Source: Alphaproteobacteria bacterium (GTDB taxonomy: Bacteria; Pseudomonadota; Alphaproteobacteria; Caulobacterales; Hyphomonadaceae). Taken from it: a DNA stretch of 64,000 nucleotides. How positions within the stretch are numbered: position 1 is the first letter of the stretch; the number at the start of each line of letters is the position of its first letter. The notes under the pieces are model-generated. The model saw nothing but the letters and a program-made list of their open reading frames with translations, was not told the origin of the DNA and searched no databases. The stretch spans positions 1 to 64,000 of the forward strand of contig JAAEZZ010000009.1 of NCBI GenBank assembly GCA_018222605.1, in the 5' to 3' direction. Positions 43,087 through 51,601 of this stretch are shown piece after piece. Both the position numbers and the translations under genes were made by a program.

Positions 43087-43152
43087 GGCACCCCCAAAGA
43101 TGACCCGAACTTCTTCTTTCCCCCTCTCTGGAAACACACTAAAGGCAAACGC

Positions 43153-43962
43153 ATGAAAGTCTGGAAGATGAATGGTGCTGGCAACGCGTTTGCCATTTTT
43201 GATGCACGCTCGACCTCCTTTGTGCCGAGCGCCGATCAGGTGCGCCAGATTGCCGAAGACTTGAAGGCTGACCAGATCATCGCGCTGGAGCGGGATGTCG
43301 CGCGTGACGTGTTCATGCGCATCTGGAATGCGGATGGCAGTGAAGTCTCCGCGTGCGGCAACGCCACGCGCTGTGTCGGCAAATTGTTACTGGGGGAGAC
43401 GGGCAAGTCACAGGTGACGATCCAGACCGAAGCCGACATGCTGAAGGCTTTCAATGCAGACAATGGGCTGATCACCGTCGATATGGGCTCGCCTCTGATG
43501 GGCTGGGAAGACATTCCGCTCTCAGAGAAAATGGATGTCCGCGGTGTCGATGTGAAAATCGGCCCGATGGACAACCCGATCCTGTCCCGCCCGGCCGTTG
43601 TCTCCATGGGCAACCCACATGCCGTGTTCTTTGTGAAGAATGTGGATGATTACGACATTCCGGCCCTTGGCCCACTGGTCGAATGGCACCCGACTTTTCC
43701 GGAAGGCACGAATGTCGGCTTCGCGCAGGTGATTGACCGTAACACGATCCGCCTGCGCGTATGGGAACGCGGCGCAGGTTTGACCAAAGCGTGCGGCACC
43801 GGCGCGTGTGCAGCGCTTGTCTGCGCAGCCCGCGCCAAGCTGACAGACCGCACGGCGAAGATGATCCTCGATGGAGGAGAACTGACCATCGACTGGCGGG
43901 AATCTGACGATCACGTCTACATGACGGGTCCGGTCGAAATGGAATTCGAGACGGAAATCTGA
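43153..43962 (+). CDS. dapF: Diaminopimelate epimerase
   Basis: A 269-aa cofactor-independent racemase turning LL- into meso-diaminopimelate for peptidoglycan and lysine. The two catalytic cysteines are Cys68 in ACGNATRCVG and Cys214 in KACGTGACAAL; VWKMNGAGNAFAIFDAR and MGNPHAVFFV are also typical. The precursor semialdehyde is made by asd at 34279. It leads dapF-mtaB-ftsY. Confidence 0.96.
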   Translation: MKVWKMNGAGNAFAIFDARSTSFVPSADQVRQIAEDLKADQIIALERDVARDVFMRIWNADGSEVSACGNATRCVGKLLLGETGKSQVTIQTEADMLKAFNADNGLITVDMGSPLMGWEDIPLSEKMDVRGVDVKIGPMDNPILSRPAVVSMGNPHAVFFVKNVDDYDIPALGPLVEWHPTFPEGTNVGFAQVIDRNTIRLRVWERGAGLTKACGTGACAALVCAARAKLTDRTAKMILDGGELTIDWRESDDHVYMTGPVEMEFETEI

Positions 43963-44039
43963 GCGCGCAGATCTGCCAAACCTGCACAGATCCCTTGATT
44001 TACCGGGGCTTCGGCGCGACATCCGCTGTCTGGTAAGCC

Positions 44040-45317
44040 ATGACTGACACCAAATCCCCTTCCAGCCCGCAGCTGATTACGCTCGGATGCCGCTTGAACG
44101 CCTATGAATCCGAGGTGATGCGTGGGCATGCGGCTGAAGCTGGCCTGAATGATGCGGTGATCATCAATACATGTGCGGTCACATCTGAAGCTGTCCGCTC
44201 CGCCCGGCAGACGATCCGCCGCGCCGCGAAGGACAATCCGGGCGCGCCTATCCTTGTCACGGGCTGCGCCGCGCAGATCGATCCGGACATGTTCGCCAAG
44301 ATGCCGGAAGTCACACGCGTGATCGGCAATCATGAGAAGATGCAGGCCGAGACCTGGAAGCCGGCGGATTTGCTCGGCGGGCATGAAAAGGTGCGCGTGA
44401 ATGATATCATGTCGGTACAGGAAACAGCCGCGCATCTGATTGATGGCATGGAAGGCCGTGCCCGCGCCTATGTTCAGGTGCAGAATGGCTGTGACCATCG
44501 CTGCACCTTTTGCATCATTCCCTATGGCCGCGGAAATTCCCGTTCCGTGCCGGCTGGGGAAGTGGTCGGCCAGGTGAAGCGTCTTGTCGAGACAGGCCAT
44601 TATGAAGTCGTTCTGACGGGGGTGGACCTAACGAGTTGGGGCGCTGACCTGCCGGGCCAGCCACAACTCGGCAATCTGGTGCAACGTATCCTGAAACTTG
44701 TGCCGGAACTGAAACAGCTGCGCATTTCCTCCATTGATGCCATCGAGATCGATGATGCGCTTATGGAGACGATGGCAGAGCCGCGTCTTGCGCCTTTCAT
44801 GCACCTGTCTCTACAGCATGGGGATGACCTGATCCTGAAGCGGATGAAGCGACGTCATTCCCGCGCCGACGCCATCACGCTGACGGACAGGCTACGCGCG
44901 GTGCGTCCGGATATTGCGTTTGGCGCGGATATCATTGCCGGCTTTCCGACAGAGACGGAGGCGCATTTCGAGAATTCGGTACGGCTGGTCGAGGAATGCG
45001 GCCTGTCGTTTCTGCATGTTTTTCCGTATTCACCGCGCCCCGGCACTCCAGCCGCCCGGATGCCTCAGGTCGCAAAGGCCGAGGTGAAGGCGCGTGCGGC
45101 GCGGCTGCGCGACGTTGGCGCTGAAGCGCTAGCGCGGCATCTCTCCAAATATGAAGGCCGGAGTGTCGACGCGCTGATTGAGCGCGGGACATCTGCGCGC
45201 CTGCCAGATTTTACACCTGTCCAGTTCGAGGCCGATCCGGGTGAAGCTGGACGTGTCGTACGTGCCCGTATAGTCGGGCAGGATGGTAAACAGCTGATCG
45301 GAGCCCTGACCGCATGA
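44040..45317 (+). CDS. mtaB: tRNA t6A37 methylthiotransferase MtaB
   Basis: A 425-aa radical-SAM enzyme adding a methylthio group to t6A at tRNA position 37. The N-terminal cluster cysteines are Cys17, Cys45 and Cys76; the radical-SAM cluster is Cys151, Cys155 and Cys158 in CDHRCTFC; the TRAM-type C-terminal region follows. LGCRLNAYESEVM distinguishes MtaB from MiaB (LGCQMN). Its stop overlaps the ftsY start by four bases, indicating coupling. Length is normal. Confidence 0.93.
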   Translation: MTDTKSPSSPQLITLGCRLNAYESEVMRGHAAEAGLNDAVIINTCAVTSEAVRSARQTIRRAAKDNPGAPILVTGCAAQIDPDMFAKMPEVTRVIGNHEKMQAETWKPADLLGGHEKVRVNDIMSVQETAAHLIDGMEGRARAYVQVQNGCDHRCTFCIIPYGRGNSRSVPAGEVVGQVKRLVETGHYEVVLTGVDLTSWGADLPGQPQLGNLVQRILKLVPELKQLRISSIDAIEIDDALMETMAEPRLAPFMHLSLQHGDDLILKRMKRRHSRADAITLTDRLRAVRPDIAFGADIIAGFPTETEAHFENSVRLVEECGLSFLHVFPYSPRPGTPAARMPQVAKAEVKARAARLRDVGAEALARHLSKYEGRSVDALIERGTSARLPDFTPVQFEADPGEAGRVVRARIVGQDGKQLIGALTA

Positions 45318-46699
45318 TCCTTTGGTTCGGAAAGAAGAAGAAAAAGGAAGAGCTGAAACAGGCTGGCGCCGCGATGGAGTTGCCGGAGCTGTCGGCTGAG
45401 GAACTTGCGGCCAAGGAAGCCGAAGAGGCCCGGCTCGCCGCCGAAAAGGAAGAGATCGAGCGCAAGGTCGCTGAGGCGAACCGGGCGTGGGAAGAACGTC
45501 AGGCGCGCGAAGCCAAGGAAGCGGCTGAAGAGGCGCAGCGTCTGGAAGAGGAAGCCCTGAAGGCTGAAGAGGCTCGCGCGGCTGCGCAGGCCCGCGCTGA
45601 TGAAGCCGAAGCCAAGCGTCTGGAAGAAGAGGCCGAACGCGCCCGCAAGGCCAAGCAAGAGCGCGAAGCCGCGCAGGCCAAGGCCGCCGCCGAATTGAAA
45701 CTTCTGGAGGACCGCCGCGAAGCTGAGCGCCTCAGAGTTGAACGTGAGGCGGCTGCCCGTGCAGCCCTGGAGGCGGAAGCCAATGACCCTGGCTTCATGG
45801 CAAAGCTCGGCACCGGGCTGTCGCGGTCATCTTCCCGCCTGACATCGGGGCTGGCCGTCTTCGGGCGTCGCAAGCTGGACGATGATACGCTGGAAGAATT
45901 GGAAGACCTACTGATTTCATCAGACCTCGGTGCAAGAGTTGCCACGCGTGTGACGAGTAGTCTCGCCAAGGAGCGGTTCGATAAGGAAATCACGGAAGAT
46001 GAAATCCGTCTGGCTTTGGCCGAAGAAATCACCGATGTGCTGCGGCCGCGCGAGAAGATTGTCGATTTCTCTGACGGGCCGCGTCCACGCATCGTGATGT
46101 TCGTAGGCGTAAACGGCTCGGGCAAGACAACAACGATTGGCAAGATTGCCTCCAAGCTGAAGGAGCAGGGGGCAAAAGCCCTGCTTGTTGCAGGCGATAC
46201 ATTCCGTGCTGCCGCGATTGAGCAGCTGGCCGTTTGGGGTGAACGCGCAGATATCCCTGTCATGTCAAAGCCGATCGGGTCTGACGCAGCAGGCCTCGTC
46301 TATGAGGCCATCGAAAAGGCGAAGGCAGATGATTTGGACCTTGTTCTGATCGATACGGCCGGGCGGCTGCAGAACAAGACGGAGCTGATGGCGGAGCTTG
46401 AAAAAATCGTCCGTGTAACGCGGAAGCTTGATCCGGATGCACCGCATGATGTGATCCTGGTTCTGGATGCAACCGTGGGCCAGAATGCCCTGTCTCAGGT
46501 GGAGGCCTTCAAGAGCACTGCCGGCGTGACAGGACTGGTCATGACCAAGTTGGACGGTACGGCAAAAGGCGGTGTTTTGGTCGCGATTGCTGAGGCGCAT
46601 GATCTGCCCATTCACTTCATCGGAATTGGAGAAAAGGCGGAGGACCTTCGTCCCTTCAGTGCCGAAGCCTTTTCCAAGGCGCTTGTCGGCGCTGAGTAG
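45314..46699 (+). CDS. ftsY: Signal recognition particle receptor FtsY
   Basis: A 461-aa GTPase that docks Ffh-ribosome complexes at the membrane. Residues 1-160 form an Ala/Glu/Lys/Arg-rich, highly charged N-terminal domain with a coiled-coil look (EEARLAAEKEEIERKVAE). The N domain then begins near LGTGLSRSSSRLTSGLAVFGRR, and the G domain has GVNGSGKTTTIGKIA (P-loop from Gly265), DTFRAAA, DTAGRLQ and TKLDGTAKGG. The long acidic domain is typical of proteobacterial FtsY. It partners ffh at 18665. Confidence 0.96.
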   Translation: MILWFGKKKKKEELKQAGAAMELPELSAEELAAKEAEEARLAAEKEEIERKVAEANRAWEERQAREAKEAAEEAQRLEEEALKAEEARAAAQARADEAEAKRLEEEAERARKAKQEREAAQAKAAAELKLLEDRREAERLRVEREAAARAALEAEANDPGFMAKLGTGLSRSSSRLTSGLAVFGRRKLDDDTLEELEDLLISSDLGARVATRVTSSLAKERFDKEITEDEIRLALAEEITDVLRPREKIVDFSDGPRPRIVMFVGVNGSGKTTTIGKIASKLKEQGAKALLVAGDTFRAAAIEQLAVWGERADIPVMSKPIGSDAAGLVYEAIEKAKADDLDLVLIDTAGRLQNKTELMAELEKIVRVTRKLDPDAPHDVILVLDATVGQNALSQVEAFKSTAGVTGLVMTKLDGTAKGGVLVAIAEAHDLPIHFIGIGEKAEDLRPFSAEAFSKALVGAE

Positions 46700-46710
46700 A
46701 AGACAGAAAA

Positions 46711-46740
46711 AAGCCGGTCATGAAAATGACCGGCTTCTTT
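46711..46740. terminator. Bidirectional intrinsic terminator, ftsY/Xre gap
   Basis: Perfect ten-base arms AAGCCGGTCA and TGACCGGCTT around TGAAAA. The plus strand gains CTTT, the minus strand TTTTTTC, so it serves both ftsY and the convergent Xre unit. Confidence 0.85.
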
Positions 46741-46750
46741 GATCCAGGGC

Positions 46751-46966
46751 CTATTCTGCCGCGCTGGCAAGTTCGACTTCATCATCGAAGATTTCTTCAA
46801 TAGGCCGTCCGAACAGGCGGGCGATGGCAAAGGCCAGAGGCAGGGATGGGTCATACTTGCCTGTCTCAATGGCATTGATTGACTGTCGTGAGACATCCAG
46901 TTTTTCTGCTAGCGCGGCCTGACTCCAGCCCTTCTCGGTACGCAGTATCTTAAGGATGTTCTTCAT
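46751..46966 (-). CDS. Xre-type helix-turn-helix regulator
   Basis: A 71-aa Cro/C1-like protein with one HTH_3 domain over residues 3-58: LKILRTEKGWSQAALAEKLDVSRQSINAIETGKYDPS, where the second helix-turn-helix (SQAALAEKLDVSRQ) is exact. The tail is acidic, EEIFDDEVELASAAE. It is the second gene after a membrane protein gene, five bases behind its stop, with a palindromic promoter upstream of both. Such pairs (short Xre plus a DUF2178-like membrane protein) are widespread; the likely role is autorepression. Confidence 0.88.
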   Translation of the reverse strand: MKNILKILRTEKGWSQAALAEKLDVSRQSINAIETGKYDPSLPLAFAIARLFGRPIEEIFDDEVELASAAE

Positions 46967-46971
46967 CTGAG

Positions 46972-47376
46972 TTATACCACCTTCCCGAAATTCTGCGTGC
47001 AGAAGGACAGGCCATAGCTGATGAAGAAGAGCGGACCAAACCAGAAGACCGAGATGAAGTCGAGGACTTCAAAAATCTGCAGGAACCCTACCAGGAAGGC
47101 GCACGCTGCCGTGATCAGTCCGCCATCGCGCATCGCCTGCAACTGACGCATGCGTGTGTATTCGTCGGTTTCTTCTGTTTGCCGACGCATGGCGTAGAGG
47201 ACCCCAAAAAGGGGCAGCGTGACTGCCAGGGCACTCGTGATTTTGAGCCATGTTGGCGCCGTATTCGTATCGACCAGAAAGCTGGTTGCGAAGACGAGAA
47301 CCGTATAGACGCCCATCAAGGGCCAGAAGAGGTAATGATAGCGGCGTTTGGCAGTTCGGAATCCCCGTTGGGACAT
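46972..47376 (-). CDS. Four-helix membrane protein paired with Xre
   Basis: A 134-aa membrane protein with about four hydrophobic helices: YLFWPLMGVYTVLVFATSFLV, SALAVTLPLFGVLYAMRRQTE, LITAACAFLVGFLQIFEV and FISVFWFGPLFFISYGLSF. The cytosolic loop ETDEYTRMRQLQAMRDGG carries the conserved charged helix seen in Xre-partnered DUF2178-like proteins. The start at 47376 follows AAGGAG by seven bases; a frame 17 codons longer is rejected as it runs through the promoter. Function unknown, perhaps a sensor or target of the Xre protein. Confidence 0.7.
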   Translation of the reverse strand: MSQRGFRTAKRRYHYLFWPLMGVYTVLVFATSFLVDTNTAPTWLKITSALAVTLPLFGVLYAMRRQTEETDEYTRMRQLQAMRDGGLITAACAFLVGFLQIFEVLDFISVFWFGPLFFISYGLSFCTQNFGKVV

Positions 47377-47401
47377 GACAAATCTCCTTCTTGTCTTATC
47401 A

Positions 47402-47440
47402 AGTGTCATTGACACTATGACAAGCAAGCTTGTCAGTCAA
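47402..47440 (-). promoter_or_regulatory. Palindromic promoter/operator of the Xre-membrane pair
   Basis: On the minus strand TTGACT (47435-47440), a 17-base spacer and TAGTGT (47412-47417) form a plausible sigma-70 promoter, with the transcript expected near 47405, 29 bases before the ATG at 47376. Two perfect palindromes fit it: TGACAAGC-AA-GCTTGTCA (47418-47435) fills the spacer, and AGTGTCA-T-TGACACT (47402-47416) covers the -10 and start point. This arrangement is an operator for a self-repressing Xre regulator. Confidence 0.7.
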
Positions 47441-47456
47441 GTGTGCTTTACATGAC

Positions 47457-49196
47457 TTATTCGGCGGCCATGACGAGTGCGTCCAGATGCTGTTCACCGC
47501 GTACCAGACGACCGGGTTTCGCACCGGTCGGGTCTCCATTGCGGTGAGTAATGACGCCTTTGAGGATGGTGGCTGTGTAACCATCGGCGCGTTGCATCAG
47601 GCGGCGGCCACCAGCAGGCAAATCATAGCGTACCTCTGGCAGATGAAGCTTCATCCTGGCGAGGTCGATCACATTGATGTCCGCGCGATAGCCGGGAGCG
47701 ATCAGTCCGCGGTCATACAGGCCGATCCATTGCGCCGTTGCCCGGGATTGCTTGTGGACGATATGCTCCAACGGAACAAGCGGGCCGCGTGTGCGGTCAC
47801 GCACCCAATGGGTCAACATGGTTGTGGTGAAAGAGCCATCGCAGATCATGCCGACATGCGCGCCGCCATCTGACAGGCCTGGCAGCGTAGCCGGGCTGAG
47901 CATCATTTCGCGTGAAGGTTCAAGATTCCCGTCTGCATAATTGAGGAAGGGCAGGTAGAGCATGCCGCGACCGTCGCGTTCCAGCATCAGGTCAAGTGCA
48001 GCTTCTTGGGGTGAGACGCTACGTTGTGCGGCGATCGCTTCGAGCGTTTTGTCTTGGGCCGGTTCGTAATTCACGGCTTCGTCCAGCTGGAACATCTTGC
48101 CGAAACTGCGCAGCATGACTTTCAGGAACGGATTGTCCGTATCTGGTGAGTCTGCCAATAAGCGCACGCGATACTCTGCATCCCGTAGTTTTCCGACGCG
48201 TGCCTCGAAAGGCAAATGCGCTATCTCACGATATACAGGGTGCGCGCTGAATGGATTAAGTGTCAGCTCCAGCCCGAGCAGAACCCCGACAGGACGTGGA
48301 GCAACCTGAGCCCGCATCGGAAGGCCGTCCTCTACGGCCTGTTCGATAGCGCCAAGTAGTTTTTGCCAACCCTGCGGCGCGACATCGGCCTGCGCGAGTG
48401 AGACAGAAAGTGGTCGGCCGCTTGCCTCAACAATGCGGCGCAGCATGGCGGCCTCTTTTTCCGGGTCATTGAAGTCGGACACAAACTGCAAAACGCCGGA
48501 GCCCGCGTCCGCTACACCTTGTGCGATGCCGGTGAGTTCCGCTTCGCTGGCAGTAAGTGTTGGCGTGGGCTGGCCATCGCTGGTCCTGTGGTTCAGCGTG
48601 CGTGAGGTAGAAAAGCCTAGGGCGCCTGCCTTAATGGCTTCCGTGGTGAGCGCCCTCATGCGCGCAATGTCTGCCTCGGTGGCGTCTTCACGATTGGTGC
48701 CGCGCTCTCCCATGACGAAAACGCGCAGCGCGGCATGAGGCAATTGCGCGCAGATGTCTGTATCGAAATGACGCGATGACAGGCTGTCCAGATAGTCCGG
48801 GAAACTGGTCCAATTCCACGGCAGGCCCTCTGACAGGACCGGGAACGGAATATCCTCTACGCCCTCCATCAGACGGATCAGCCGGTCATGGTCTGCTGGT
48901 TTGCAGGGGGCAAAGCCTACGCCGCAATTTCCCATAAGTACCGTTGTGATGCCGTGCAAAGAAGAGGGGCTGATTTCATCGCCCCACGTCACCTGGCCAT
49001 CATAATGTGTATGAATGTCGACAAAGCCGGGTGTCACGATCTGGCCGCGCGCATCGATCTCCTCAATGCCGCGTGCCTGTACACTTCCGATTTCGGCAAT
49101 CAGGCCGTTGGAGATGACAACATCCGCTTCATAGGTCTCCCCGCCGGTGCCATCCACAATTGTGCCGCCTCGTATGACCAGATCATGCGTCGCCAT
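47457..49196 (-). CDS. N-acyl-D-amino-acid deacylase family amidohydrolase
   Basis: A 579-aa metal-dependent hydrolase of the D-aminoacylase type. The metal motif is HTHYDG with His62 and His64; the N-terminal sheet LVIRGGTIVDGTGGETYEADVVI and the late SDGGAHVGMICDGSFTTTML with Asp/His are those of the family. Members deacylate N-acyl-D-amino acids or dihydropyrimidine-like amides. GAGG five bases before 49196 fixes the start. It is divergent from an EamA exporter gene, 104 bases apart, which may export its products. Confidence 0.88.
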   Translation of the reverse strand: MATHDLVIRGGTIVDGTGGETYEADVVISNGLIAEIGSVQARGIEEIDARGQIVTPGFVDIHTHYDGQVTWGDEISPSSLHGITTVLMGNCGVGFAPCKPADHDRLIRLMEGVEDIPFPVLSEGLPWNWTSFPDYLDSLSSRHFDTDICAQLPHAALRVFVMGERGTNREDATEADIARMRALTTEAIKAGALGFSTSRTLNHRTSDGQPTPTLTASEAELTGIAQGVADAGSGVLQFVSDFNDPEKEAAMLRRIVEASGRPLSVSLAQADVAPQGWQKLLGAIEQAVEDGLPMRAQVAPRPVGVLLGLELTLNPFSAHPVYREIAHLPFEARVGKLRDAEYRVRLLADSPDTDNPFLKVMLRSFGKMFQLDEAVNYEPAQDKTLEAIAAQRSVSPQEAALDLMLERDGRGMLYLPFLNYADGNLEPSREMMLSPATLPGLSDGGAHVGMICDGSFTTTMLTHWVRDRTRGPLVPLEHIVHKQSRATAQWIGLYDRGLIAPGYRADINVIDLARMKLHLPEVRYDLPAGGRRLMQRADGYTATILKGVITHRNGDPTGAKPGRLVRGEQHLDALVMAAE

Positions 49197-49300
49197 GTTT
49201 TCCTCCACTTTCTTTTCTGTCTTTGAGGGCGATCATGACCCCGAGAGAAGCCAAGTCAAATCCTTCCCATGCGGCAGGAAGTGGTGCATAGGCGCGGCTA

Positions 49301-50161
49301 ATGTCGTCTGCTCTCCTCCCTGTTGCGCTTTGTCTCTTCTCCGCGGTGACCGTCGCCCTGACCAACGTTCTGGTGAAGCGCGGCGGCGATGTCCTGACCG
49401 CGCGGATGACCGTCGCCGTGGCAATGGCGATCAGCGTTCTTCCATTTGTTCCTTTTGTACCTTTACCGCCACGGGAGACCTGGCATCTGATTGCCGTCTC
49501 CATGGTTGTGCACTGGGCGTATCAGTTCTGTCTCGTCCGTGCGCTGCATAGGGGAGACCTTTCGCTGGTTTTTCCTGTCATGAGAGGTTTGGCGCCGCTG
49601 GCGACAGCTTGCTTCGCGACCTTCATTTTGCATGAACGACTGACGCTGGTCCAAATCCTGGGGCTATTGGCGGCAAGTCTTGCGATTATTGTCTTTGCGC
49701 TGCCAACTGCGAGCGACCCTTCCCGGCGTAGTCTGGATCGGCGTGCGCTGGTCTGGGCGGCCCTGACAGCGCTAGGTGTGGGCATGTATGCCGTAGCCGA
49801 CACAAAAGCCGCGCGGGCCATGCCCAGTCCCATGACGTTTGTGGTCTGGTTATTCCTGATCGACTGGATCGGCGTAACGGTGGTTGCGCTGTGGCAGCGG
49901 CATGGACGCATATACGAAGCTGTCCGGTTGCAATGGAAAGCGGGATTGATCGGCGGCATGGCAGGAACACTGTCCTACGGCATGGCCATCTATGCCTACA
50001 CCCTGACAGATGCCGCAATCGTGACTGCGTTGAGGGAAACCTCCGTTGTCTTCGCGGCTATTATGGGTGCTATCCTGTTAAAGGAAGGCTTTGGTCGTAG
50101 GCGCGTTATTGCGGCAGCTGTCCTCGCGGCTGGGCTTGTGATGATGCAGGTCGGCGCATGA
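49301..50161 (+). CDS. EamA family transporter
   Basis: A 286-aa ten-helix drug/metabolite exporter. The repeated EamA pattern is visible: LFSAVTVALTNVLVKRGGDVLTARM, then the internal repeat start AALTALGVGMYAVADTKAARAM, and MGAILLKEGFGRRRVIAAAVLAAG at the end of the second half. Substrate unknown; it shares a divergent promoter region with the deacylase gene, so a substrate from that pathway is possible. Confidence 0.85.
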   Translation: MSSALLPVALCLFSAVTVALTNVLVKRGGDVLTARMTVAVAMAISVLPFVPFVPLPPRETWHLIAVSMVVHWAYQFCLVRALHRGDLSLVFPVMRGLAPLATACFATFILHERLTLVQILGLLAASLAIIVFALPTASDPSRRSLDRRALVWAALTALGVGMYAVADTKAARAMPSPMTFVVWLFLIDWIGVTVVALWQRHGRIYEAVRLQWKAGLIGGMAGTLSYGMAIYAYTLTDAAIVTALRETSVVFAAIMGAILLKEGFGRRRVIAAAVLAAGLVMMQVGA

Positions 50162-50276
50162 GGTTCGCCCACAAACAGAGCGTTCGTGATTTATTAGCTC
50201 CGTGCATGCGAGGGAGCAGGTGCAGGGCGAAAGCCGAGAAACAAAACCGGAAGCAGCATTGCTGCGTATAGAGTAG

Positions 50277-50924
50277 ATGACAGACACACAGACCAAAGAA
50301 TCGTCCGCAGACCTCGGGGATGCCGCAGGCAAGGCAGGTGGCATCTGGACCGAGCTTGGGCCGACCCTGGCCTTCATTGTCATCTACAATGTGATGCTAA
50401 GGTTTCCAGATGGCGGCGGTCTGTTTACCAAGTCGACTGCACTTTACTGGGCGACGGGTATCCTGATCATTGCCACGCTTGGTGTCGTCATCATGAAACT
50501 TGTCCGGGGCGAGAAGATTCCGCCTTTCCTGATCATTTCATCGCTCCTTATTGGCTCTTTCGGCACAGTCGGCATCCTGCTTCAGTCGAAACTGTTTCTC
50601 TTCATCAAGCCGACTATAATCAATCTGCTCTATGCTGGCGTCATCTTCGGCGGGCTGGCCGTTGGCCGGAATATCTGGAAGATGCTGTTCAATTCGCTGT
50701 TTGACCTGCCGGACTTCGCCTGGAAGACCCTTGCCATTCGGTGGGGACTGTACTTCATAGCGATGGCTATATGGAATGAAGTCCTATGGCGTAACTTCTC
50801 CGAAGCGACATGGGCCAACTGGAAACTCGGGAATCTGGTTCTTGGCTTTCTCTTTGCCTTGGCAAATACGCCGTACACGCTGAAGCACCTTCGCAATACA
50901 GAAGAAGAGCAGGATACTTTCTAG
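50277..50924 (+). CDS. ispZ: Septation protein IspZ/YciB
   Basis: A 215-aa, five- to six-helix inner-membrane protein of the IspZ/YciB family, needed for normal septation and envelope integrity. The core runs from ELGPTLAFIVIYNVMLRFP through LIGSFGTVGILLQSKLFLFIKPTIINLLYAGVIFG, WKMLFNSLFDLPDFAWKTLAIRWG to YFIAMAIWNEVLWRNFSEATW, the diagnostic end. It is usually close to ftsY in alphaproteobacteria; here 3.6 kb of other genes separate them. Its stop overlaps that of the convergent NUDIX gene (CTAG). Confidence 0.9.
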   Translation: MTDTQTKESSADLGDAAGKAGGIWTELGPTLAFIVIYNVMLRFPDGGGLFTKSTALYWATGILIIATLGVVIMKLVRGEKIPPFLIISSLLIGSFGTVGILLQSKLFLFIKPTIINLLYAGVIFGGLAVGRNIWKMLFNSLFDLPDFAWKTLAIRWGLYFIAMAIWNEVLWRNFSEATWANWKLGNLVLGFLFALANTPYTLKHLRNTEEEQDTF

Positions 50925-51472
50925 CGTGACACGCCCTCTGTGCCGGGCGGATTCATGAAAGGTGGAAAGGCATTGAGGTGCCGCGTCTGGGCAAAATGCG
51001 TCAGCGCCCATACGGCAGTCGGGAAGGCAAGATTCGCCCAGGGAATATTCTTCCAGTCGAACAGGCCCACTTCTTCACTTTCCGGGCCGGCAGAAATCTC
51101 GGACAAAAGTTCAGCCCGAAACATCACCTGAACCTGAGAGATGCGCGGCACGGAATATATCGCCAGTACCTGCTCCAGCCGAATATCCGCATTGGCCTCT
51201 TCCCGGGCCTCGCGCATAGCAGCGTCTTCTACAGATTCCCCTTCCTCCATAAAACCGGCTGGTAAGGTCCAGAATCCCTTACGCGGAGCAATCGCCCGTT
51301 TACAAAGTACGATCTTGTCCCGTTTTGTGACAACGGAACCTGCGACAATTTTGGGATTTATGTAGTCTACGAACTGGCAATGTGAGCAAACACGGCGTAT
51401 TCGGTCGTCTCCATCAGGTATTTCATGCTTGAAATCTTGAGAAATGAAACCATTTGCTAATTGATCCGTCAT
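50921..51472 (-). CDS. NUDIX hydrolase with N-terminal zinc ribbon
   Basis: A 183-aa hydrolase of nucleoside-diphosphate-linked compounds. A short zinc-ribbon-like CSHC (Cys29, Cys32) opens it, as in NudC-like and ADP-ribose pyrophosphatase forms, although only two cysteines are seen here. The Nudix box lies at 73-95, GFMEEGESVEDAAMREAREEANA, where the glycine of the usual motif ending is Asn94. AAGG lies four bases before the ATG. Substrate unknown. Confidence 0.88.
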   Translation of the reverse strand: MTDQLANGFISQDFKHEIPDGDDRIRRVCSHCQFVDYINPKIVAGSVVTKRDKIVLCKRAIAPRKGFWTLPAGFMEEGESVEDAAMREAREEANADIRLEQVLAIYSVPRISQVQVMFRAELLSEISAGPESEEVGLFDWKNIPWANLAFPTAVWALTHFAQTRHLNAFPPFMNPPGTEGVSR

Positions 51473-51601
51473 CGAACCTTAATCCTCTCGCGTATATGGA
51501 GAACCATGTTGATCCGCACACGGGTCTGCTCATTAACAGACTGGAAACCGGATTTTCTAGGCGCCCAACGCATTTTTTGAATACTGAAAGGTACTTTTAT
51601 C

